A stretch of DNA of 25,074 nucleotides from a virus, in IMG/VR virus record IMGVR_UViG_3300044632_001684, positions 1 to 25,074 of that record, one strand, 5' to 3'. Below the pieces are notes generated by a model. The model made no database searches and was not told where the DNA came from. It was given only the letters and a program-made list of their open reading frames with translations. Of the stretch, positions 19,500-25,074 are shown in pieces (position 1 is the first letter of the stretch; each line of letters starts with the position of its first letter). The position numbers and the translations under genes were made by a program.

Positions 19500-19973
19500 T
19501 TACAAACTTAACCGATTTAAATCTCGGGTATTGAGTTTAGATAACGCTGTAGCAATCCCCACATTATAACAAAAGGGATCTTTTTTCGAGCATTCGCTGG
19601 ATAGACAGATATACTCCTGGTCTTTCATATGTATCGTAATATGTGTAAACCCACCCTTAGGCTGCAGCTTGTAGTGCGGGCTATGTCTAAAGGTAGAGGG
19701 CACAACAAGCTCTCTTACACCCCTATGCAACCCCATAAAAAAAGCATTAGGAATATATAGTGCATATCGGAGATGTCTTATTCTAACCTTAAACCCAGCG
19801 GATGTCAGTTTATCTATTGTGACGCCATTACTGCTTACTGTGTGAGTTTTACGTGAAAGCCTTTCCTTGTATGGCCAAGACCATGACTTTCCTGTAATTT
19901 TATCAGTTTTCACAAAGCAATTAGTTTGCTCGTCAAATACTGTATTGTACCACGCGATTTCTTTTTTACTCAT
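19500..19973 (-). CDS. Unrecognised protein coupled to the recombinase (157 aa)
   Basis: A 157-residue basic protein that overlaps the recombinase end by 8 bases. It is rich in Lys, Arg, His and aromatic residues, with segments KVRIRHLRYALYIP and GGFTHITIHMKDQEYICLSSECSKKDPFCYN carrying three Cys near residues 122-134. It looks like a mixed beta-rich domain, possibly with a metal site, but the Cys spacing matches no known finger. A nucleic-acid-binding accessory of the recombinase is plausible from context and charge only. Confidence 0.55.
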   Translation of the reverse strand: MSKKEIAWYNTVFDEQTNCFVKTDKITGKSWSWPYKERLSRKTHTVSSNGVTIDKLTSAGFKVRIRHLRYALYIPNAFFMGLHRGVRELVVPSTFRHSPHYKLQPKGGFTHITIHMKDQEYICLSSECSKKDPFCYNVGIATALSKLNTRDLNRLSL

Positions 19974-21168
19974 AATCTGTAACCAACGGTTCGACTTCTA
20001 ATTCACTTACACGTTTACGCCTAGTTTTGTTTACTTTTTCAATTTCCATCTCAAGCTGAGGATCTGGCATATCGGGAATACCAAAGGCCTTACGGATTAT
20101 CTCTTTGGCCTCGCTGCTGTTTTTGATCACAAACCCTAGATCTTGCTCACGAAATTTCTTTTCCGTGTCAATATTGAGTATCTGCTGTTCTCCCTCGATA
20201 TCTAGTGTGAACGGCACTTCAGGAGTTTTCCATGTATACCAACCACCAGTCTTCCCTACTAGCGCAGGATAATGCTCGCCAAGTAGGCGCACAAGAGGAG
20301 AATACCAATCAATGCCCCCATTGATATGGATGTCAAACTCGATCTTCTGGCTATTACCCTCACGGCCAAGCTTGTTTCGCTTGACTGTAAGTGTATGAGT
20401 AGAGCCTGCCTTGCGCTTTACTCCCATGTGATCTTCTTCGAGGTTATCTTTGATGCGGGCCACCTTGAACTGGTAGGTAGAATTGAAGCGTTGAGCTTCA
20501 CCGCCAATTAATGCTTCGGGCTTCTCAGTACCAAAGCCTGCCATACCTCCAATTTGCTCTTTGAGCTGATTGGTAGCAACAAACACCATGTTCTCACACT
20601 CTAGATAAGGAATAATATTCCTATAGAATGCACTCATGAGTTTGGCGTGCTCGCCCACTTTTGTCTGACCAATAACATCCTGATCGCGCTCATAGTCAGT
20701 ACTAGCACCTGCAATACTGTCTAGAGCAATAAGGATAGGAGTCTTACCATCACTATGCTTGGCATAGTTCTGGATGATGATCTTACACAAGGTAAGAGCT
20801 TCCTCAAGACTCTTGGGATTATGATAAATCACATGCTTTGGATCTACTCCCTGCAACTCCATATATCTGAAGTCCGGGGCGTTCTCGGTCTCAATCCAGA
20901 ACATCTTTCCTCCAGCCTTCTGGAATACTTTAGCCAGGTCGAACAATAGCGTTGTCTTGGAACAACCTTTCTTGCCATAGAGCAGATAGCACCGACCGTA
21001 GGCCATAAACCTACGGTCGAATGCGTACTCTAGTAGAGGGTTATCCAACACAATGCCTGTAGGCGGCAATTCCTTGTCCGCCGTATTCAATTCAAGATTA
21101 ACAGCTTCAGACTTGAATGTCTTACCGAAGTTTTTTTTGATTGAGTTTAGGTATGTGTCTATATCCAT
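19966..21168 (-). CDS. RecA/UvsX-like recombinase
   Basis: A 400-residue RecA-family ATPase. Walker A is GKKGCSKTT at 65-73, Walker B is PILIALDS at about 143-150, and MVFVATNQLKEQ with GGEAQRF and the following basic segment match the L1/L2 DNA-binding region of recombinases. Length is close to T4 UvsX. It would coat single-stranded DNA and drive strand exchange, with the binding protein encoded just upstream. The C-terminus is charged (EIEKVNKTRRKRVSELEVEP). The N-terminal 35 residues are short relative to RecA. Confidence 0.9.
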   Translation of the reverse strand: MDIDTYLNSIKKNFGKTFKSEAVNLELNTADKELPPTGIVLDNPLLEYAFDRRFMAYGRCYLLYGKKGCSKTTLLFDLAKVFQKAGGKMFWIETENAPDFRYMELQGVDPKHVIYHNPKSLEEALTLCKIIIQNYAKHSDGKTPILIALDSIAGASTDYERDQDVIGQTKVGEHAKLMSAFYRNIIPYLECENMVFVATNQLKEQIGGMAGFGTEKPEALIGGEAQRFNSTYQFKVARIKDNLEEDHMGVKRKAGSTHTLTVKRNKLGREGNSQKIEFDIHINGGIDWYSPLVRLLGEHYPALVGKTGGWYTWKTPEVPFTLDIEGEQQILNIDTEKKFREQDLGFVIKNSSEAKEIIRKAFGIPDMPDPQLEMEIEKVNKTRRKRVSELEVEPLVTDYE

Positions 21169-21175
21169 ATTTTAT

Positions 21176-22228
21176 TTAGTCTTGGTTGATGAACTTAAGC
21201 GCGTCTGCGCGACTCAGCTTGCCTGCCATCGGATTTGGTGGCAAGGAAGAAATGTCCGCAACTGCAGGAGCATTAACTGGCGCTACTGGCGCTGTCAATG
21301 ATACTCTTGGAATTTCCACAGCAGCCACAGGTGCAGGCGCTGAGGTCACAGCTTTAGCGATTTCCATCTTGGGTCTAGCAGGAATTGGAGGCAGCTCTTC
21401 AGCTTGAGGTTGTTGCGTAATCTGCTTCGGGGATACATTGAAGCTGGCCGTGCTAGTTTTGCCAAGACCAGGATAGCCGTTCATGCAATCATCAAACACA
21501 TCAGCAGAGTACATTTCACGAAGCTTTGCAATGATCTCTTCTTTCGGTTTAATTACGAAGATCTCGTCAAGGTTATAGAGATAATCGCTATCAGCAAGCT
21601 GCTCAGGCAATTGTACAGGAGAATTGCCTTCAACTTGTACCATCCAAGGATTTGCGCTGTTTTCCTTCAGCTTTACAAACACAGGAATGCAGCGATCAGG
21701 ATCATTGATAGGATTGCGAGGATTTCCACGCATATCCTTACCTTCAAGCCAGTTCATTAGTGTGTCAGCGCCATTCCTTAACGGCAAATCCAGCACATGA
21801 GCTCCGGCAGGGAGATTCTGAGCAAACGCCACATTGTACACTACACGCTCGGTCGCGCGACCGAAATTAGGGTACTTCTTGAATTTGCGACCATTCACTT
21901 CAGTATCTGTAACCTTCGCCTCTTCAGGATACAAGATCTTGAAGTTGTTTGCGAAATACTCTGCAGGGTCGTTAGCCCTGTTGGCTACGTAGTATTTTTC
22001 CTTGAAGTTAGTGCCGAAGTTATCGCGGATTATGATCTTCTTGTACCAGATACCATTACCAGCAGAGTCGGCTTTGTATGCTGGTAGGAAATACAGATAT
22101 GCACCTTCCTGGTTATTGGTCTTGTTGAATACTGCTCTACGCACATTGTCTTGTATGTATGGAGTTGCGGATACGGTGAGATTGAGTTCTGAGCCTTCGA
22201 ATTTTAGTGAGGGTCTGATGATAGCCAT
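21176..22228 (-). CDS. Gp32-like single-stranded DNA-binding protein
   Basis: A 350-residue protein with an aromatic- and Lys-rich core (about 1-230: YLYFLPAYKADSAGNGIWYKK, FKKYPNFGRATERVVYNVAF, MVQVEGNSPVQLP), typical of phage gp32-type binding proteins, then a Pro/Ala-rich linker (about 250-330) and a C-terminal tip LSRADALKFINQD. The classical gp32 zinc-binding Cys/His cluster is not apparent. It sits 7 bases before the recombinase start, the standard partnership. The linker is unusually long and rich in VAPVNAP-like repeats, probably a flexible tether for partner proteins. Confidence 0.75.
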   Translation of the reverse strand: MAIIRPSLKFEGSELNLTVSATPYIQDNVRRAVFNKTNNQEGAYLYFLPAYKADSAGNGIWYKKIIIRDNFGTNFKEKYYVANRANDPAEYFANNFKILYPEEAKVTDTEVNGRKFKKYPNFGRATERVVYNVAFAQNLPAGAHVLDLPLRNGADTLMNWLEGKDMRGNPRNPINDPDRCIPVFVKLKENSANPWMVQVEGNSPVQLPEQLADSDYLYNLDEIFVIKPKEEIIAKLREMYSADVFDDCMNGYPGLGKTSTASFNVSPKQITQQPQAEELPPIPARPKMEIAKAVTSAPAPVAAVEIPRVSLTAPVAPVNAPAVADISSLPPNPMAGKLSRADALKFINQD

Positions 22229-22275
22229 ATAGTTGTATATTTGTTAGTTAGTTAGTGTGTTGTTTGCTGATGTTT

Positions 22276-22563
22276 TTACTTTACGTGTTCTTCTAGATTT
22301 GTGAACCATTTAAACTTTGCTGATATCTTTATATTTAGCTTTTTTAACATACCAAAGCACTGGTCGTAAGCACAAAACAGCGCTATTTGTTTTTGCTTTT
22401 TTGCTTTATAGCCTTTGATGATAGCCATAAGCAACTCTTTGTTTAGCTCCCAATCATCTTTCCGAATATCTACAATAAGACATATTTTGTCAAGCAGCCC
22501 TAGCAGATATTTTTCTGCAATATCTTTTTGAGCTTGAGCATCATTATTTTTGTTTGCATCCAT
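22276..22563 (-). CDS. Small unrecognised protein downstream of the E1 gene (95 aa)
   Basis: A 95-residue helical protein. Its ATG overlaps the E1-like gene stop by one base (TAATG), so the two are translated together. It has Lys/Gln-rich segments, the sequence ELNKELLMAIIKGYKAKKQKQIALFCAYDQCFGML, and ends in TNLEEHVK. It does not end in Gly-Gly and shows no clear ubiquitin fold, so it is not an obvious ubiquitin-like substrate. Part of the putative ubiquitin-like operon by position. A 47-base gap with a repeated GTTA follows. Confidence 0.55.
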   Translation of the reverse strand: MDANKNNDAQAQKDIAEKYLLGLLDKICLIVDIRKDDWELNKELLMAIIKGYKAKKQKQIALFCAYDQCFGMLKKLNIKISAKFKWFTNLEEHVK

Positions 22564-23159
22564 TAAACCATGAACACAGATTTAAACGTCTGCTGTCCCC
22601 TCAGTTTATTAAGAAACGCCTGTACCATCATACCTGCAACGATGGTTGGAAGAGTGTGGCTAATATTCTGCTCTTTCTCGTAAGCAAGCAGGCAGCCTCC
22701 CTCTTCTTGAGAATCATCGATGTAAGGCTCTAGAGCAGGCTTAAGCATATCAGATGTGAATAGCGCGCCCTGCCTGCTTGTACACCTGCCGTCGATCCAA
22801 AATACTTTATCTTTACCTACTTTCCAGCCATATTCGTACAGGCTTTTCCTGAACTGCATACTGTCCACGCAGCTGAATATTACATCGTATTTGCTGAAGT
22901 CAGTTTCATTCATTCTGCGGTCAACGCCGTTCGCAATATACTTATCTTCCAGCACTTTGACTTTATGTTTGCCCACGTCATCAATTTTGAAGTTTTGATG
23001 AAGTAGATTTTTAATATCGACCGTGTCATCGTCGTAGATATCAACCTCAATATCCATATAACTGAATTGTTTACGATTGTAGCCGTAATCAAATAGTATA
23101 CTAAGCAGATTGGAGCCTATACCTCCGGCTCCGGCAATTGCGATTTTTTCTATTTTCAT
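22563..23159 (-). CDS. ThiF/E1-like ubiquitin-activating-type enzyme
   Basis: A 198-residue Rossmann-fold adenylating enzyme: AGAGGIGSN (9-17) is the nucleotide loop, then DIYDDDTVDIKNLLHQNF (40-57), with the Asp and Asn of the E1 active site, Lys66, and SCVDSMQFR (96-104) with the later Asp. Cys156 in EEGGCLLAYE, before a TLPTIVAGMMVQAFL helix, sits where E1s carry the catalytic Cys. The usual NLxRQ arginine is His54. Such proteins adenylate the C-terminus of a ubiquitin-like protein or sulphur carrier. It lies 1 base after the JAMM gene (TAATATG), as in bacterial ubiquitin-like operons and PRTRC clusters. Confidence 0.85.
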   Translation of the reverse strand: MKIEKIAIAGAGGIGSNLLSILFDYGYNRKQFSYMDIEVDIYDDDTVDIKNLLHQNFKIDDVGKHKVKVLEDKYIANGVDRRMNETDFSKYDVIFSCVDSMQFRKSLYEYGWKVGKDKVFWIDGRCTSRQGALFTSDMLKPALEPYIDDSQEEGGCLLAYEKEQNISHTLPTIVAGMMVQAFLNKLRGQQTFKSVFMV

Positions 23160-23160
23160 A

Positions 23161-23595
23161 TTATTTAATTAATTTTTCTATTGTTTTAATTGGTAGGTAT
23201 GTAACACAAGAATCATCTCCTATCCATTGAGAATAGGAGAATGTTCTGTGTGTTGGTGACCATATTACGTTATATCTAAAGCCTTGAAATAAGGCATCCA
23301 GATCGAGAGCGCTGGGTGTTGGGCTGAACGATGGATGTGTATGAAAACTGGCATGCATCTTCCACCCTTTACATACTCTGGAGAATACCAATTGAGACAA
23401 TTCTTCTTGATCTGTCTCATATAGCCCACAAGCTCTATCAGTTCCTTCGTAAACGTTTTTAACTCTCACGAATTCAAACACTCCTTCTTTTTCCATAATA
23501 ATACCACCCTCCTCTTCTTTAGTGCTGAGGCACTCTTCGGAAGCTTTTATCATGGCTTTCAGGAACAATTCTGTACCATATCTAAATATATACAT
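23161..23595 (-). CDS. JAMM/MPN+ metallopeptidase (deubiquitinase-like)
   Basis: The ATG at 23595 gives a TAATATG junction with the upstream stop; a TTG at 23610 is the furthest alternative. The 144-residue protein has the complete JAMM set: an acidic start with Glu29 before GG, then HASFHTHP (81-88: His85, His87), P94-S95 and Asp98. This Zn2+ site cleaves isopeptide or peptide bonds after the ubiquitin-like Gly-Gly, releasing or maturing the modifier. Adjacent to the E1-like gene, it makes the minimal pair of a ubiquitin-like system. RadC-type or tail-assembly JAMM proteins are alternatives, less likely here given the partner. Confidence 0.87.
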   Translation of the reverse strand: MYIFRYGTELFLKAMIKASEECLSTKEEEGGIIMEKEGVFEFVRVKNVYEGTDRACGLYETDQEELSQLVFSRVCKGWKMHASFHTHPSFSPTPSALDLDALFQGFRYNVIWSPTHRTFSYSQWIGDDSCVTYLPIKTIEKLIK

Positions 23596-23596
23596 A

Positions 23597-25060
23597 TTAT
23601 GCTTTTTCAAATAACTTGTCTACTATCGGAGCAATTACATCTTGTACGTCACGTTCTGGTCTGTAGTCATTATGCACATTTTCGGCCCCTGGTTGAGCCG
23701 CTCCTCTTAATGTACCTATCTGATCTTGCATCATAGAGTCATTCTTTAGCGCCAATAGTCTGCTGGCTACGTCGTCATAGCCAGCACCCTTGTAGTGTCT
23801 GTCATTTACAATGCAGCGATACTGCTTTGTTTCGTAATCGTAAACCTTGGCGGTTTTGATTACCACGACATACTCTCTTAGGCTACCCTTGACTTTATAG
23901 GATTTCTCACCCATAAACTCAATTTCTTCAGCGCCTGTGAGTTTTACTGCAGTGTTTAGGAATTGCTTTGATCTTTCAATCTTAGCTTTGTTTTGTTCTT
24001 CAACTACCTGTAACAGTTTGGTCACATCTTCTTTAGAGATCATGGTCACATCTTTCTCTACTATTGTGTCATCTTCCAAACTTTTAAACTTTACAGGAAA
24101 CGTAGTAAACTCAATCAAGGCTTTTGTAAGCTCTTCCGCAGCCCAAAGGTGGTCTCTATTTCGATAATAATTATCTGCATAGTATCCTCTATTGTTAGTT
24201 TTTGAGTTGATTGTTTTTACCTTTTTAATCAACCCGCTAATATCTATAGGCACCTGGCGATTTTCATCGACATACAGCTTAATCCGCTTGTCTTCCTTGT
24301 CTATAATAAACTTCAGAGCTGGAGCATTTATTCCGGGCGTTTCTTGTCTGAACTCATCAGGAGTCATCCCTGAGTGAATTTTTACATGAAGCCCGTTTGC
24401 AATAATATCGTGCCTCCTAATACTCATCCGGCTAATACTCTTCAGAAACAATCCATATTCCTCAGCTGATCTGTAGCAAGAAGCGCGATATATGGCTTTT
24501 GCTATCTCGTCCTGATTAATCCTGATATTGTTTAAGTACCTTTGGCCTGTATGGGAAACGGTTGCAGATATGCTAATTCCGTTTATTTTAAATACAGGTA
24601 GACCCTTTAGCTTGAGGTCGTTTGCGCCGGCGTTGATGTCGTCAATTTCCTGGTAATCCCAGCTCTTGGCGTTTAGGGCGCTTTGCACGTAATTGGCGTA
24701 CAGTTGAGCTATAGCGTAAATGTCAAACTCGCCATTAAAGTCAAGATCTCTCGACAGTATAGTCATGAGATTCTCGGCCTCAATTTCAGTATTTTCATAC
24801 TTAGCTGTTGTTGATGTAAACACTATGTCCCTGATTGTAGTTTTATCAATTTCACCGCCGAGCAATTTACCCACCACAACCAGCGTTGTATTTTTACGAT
24901 AATCTTCATCAAGAAGCTTTGATTGCTTTAAGTATAAAGATTTAGCCTCAGGAGTTAGCTTTCTGAGCATTTTAAGCTTAAGCATTTCTGCATCATATTT
25001 ACTTACAAAACACTCATCTTTTAGAAGACTGATTAGATTATGCTGTATTTTACACATCAT
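23597..25060 (-). CDS. Large unrecognised protein of the E1/JAMM operon
   Basis: A 487-residue protein, two ATGs at 25058-25060 and 25055-25057 marking the visible start; the frame stays open to the window end, so the real start may lie beyond. The N-terminal half is helical and charged. Middle segments are GLPVFKINGISISATVSHTG and MSIRRHDIIANGLHVKIHSG; the C-terminal part contains YRCIVNDRHYKGAGYDDVASRLLALKND and a polar tail ending in DKLFEKA. No Gly-Gly end. No family was recognised. It abuts the JAMM gene, so it may be the modified target, a Ubl fusion or a scaffold of the system. Confidence 0.6.
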   Translation of the reverse strand: MMCKIQHNLISLLKDECFVSKYDAEMLKLKMLRKLTPEAKSLYLKQSKLLDEDYRKNTTLVVVGKLLGGEIDKTTIRDIVFTSTTAKYENTEIEAENLMTILSRDLDFNGEFDIYAIAQLYANYVQSALNAKSWDYQEIDDINAGANDLKLKGLPVFKINGISISATVSHTGQRYLNNIRINQDEIAKAIYRASCYRSAEEYGLFLKSISRMSIRRHDIIANGLHVKIHSGMTPDEFRQETPGINAPALKFIIDKEDKRIKLYVDENRQVPIDISGLIKKVKTINSKTNNRGYYADNYYRNRDHLWAAEELTKALIEFTTFPVKFKSLEDDTIVEKDVTMISKEDVTKLLQVVEEQNKAKIERSKQFLNTAVKLTGAEEIEFMGEKSYKVKGSLREYVVVIKTAKVYDYETKQYRCIVNDRHYKGAGYDDVASRLLALKNDSMMQDQIGTLRGAAQPGAENVHNDYRPERDVQDVIAPIVDKLFEKA

Positions 25061-25074
25061 AAAAACATGGGCAG

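Noticed and set aside
21186-21407. Plus-strand frame opposite the binding-protein linker
   Set aside because: Its low-complexity Ala/Gly/Thr sequence mirrors the Pro/Ala-rich linker of the real gene.
1-25074. CRISPR array, insertion sequence or integrase/attachment site
   Set aside because: No regularly spaced repeats, no transposase or integrase gene and no terminal inverted repeats were seen; the only direct repeat pair is the RNA element in the tRNA cluster.

Overview
This window looks like about 25 kb of a tailed double-stranded DNA bacteriophage genome of an AT-rich, Gram-negative-infecting phage. Evidence: a portal-like structural gene, a lysis cassette with a lipoprotein and a lysozyme, very tight gene packing with many ATGA, TAATG and TAATATG junctions, many small unrecognised genes, a tRNA cluster, and a nucleic-acid metabolism block (RecA-type recombinase, gp32-like binding protein, RuvC-type resolvase, DNA ligase, RNA ligase, polynucleotide kinase, ThyX, dNMP kinase). 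No rRNA, ribosomal protein or bacterial housekeeping gene is seen. Most starts lack a clear Shine-Dalgarno sequence and are preceded only by A/T-rich sequence, which would fit a Bacteroidota host, but that is a guess.

Layout. Positions 1-5123 are on the plus strand: a cut-off gene, a 55-codon gene, a portal-like protein with a zinc-ribbon insertion, two small proteins, a terminator (3317-3347), then a four-gene lysis cassette (lipoprotein, secreted coiled-coil protein with C-terminal membrane segments, two-helix holin-like protein, GH24/pesticin-like lysozyme). Everything from 5131 to the right end is on the minus strand and converges on the lysis genes. Read in its own direction (right to left) this arm carries: a 487-residue unknown protein, a JAMM peptidase and a ThiF/E1 enzyme (ubiquitin-like chemistry); the binding protein and recombinase; a resolvase and an HhH-GPD glycosylase; a cluster of four tRNAs interleaved with two copies of a structured RNA element; a dNMP kinase, RNA ligase and ThyX; an ECF-like sigma factor; then metallophosphatase, DNA ligase and kinase-phosphatase; and finally unknown genes ending at a UUCG-loop terminator (5442-5473).

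How the parts fit. ThyX and the dNMP kinase supply nucleotides; recombinase, binding protein, resolvase, ligase and glycosylase handle replication, recombination and repair; the kinase-phosphatase plus RNA ligase look like an RNA-repair pair that could restore cleaved tRNAs, next to phage tRNAs that could replace them. The sigma factor may redirect host polymerase, and two minus-strand start regions share an identical 18-base element with an extended -10, one of them driving a single-gene unit closed by a perfect terminator.

Most unusual content: (1) two copies of an apparently undescribed tRNA-cluster RNA element whose conserved flanks differ at a compensating base pair; (2) the E1/JAMM pair; (3) a tRNA with an initiator-type C1xA72 end; (4) a Thr-anticodon tRNA with a long variable arm; (5) a 17-codon hydrophobic gene fitted between two neighbours.
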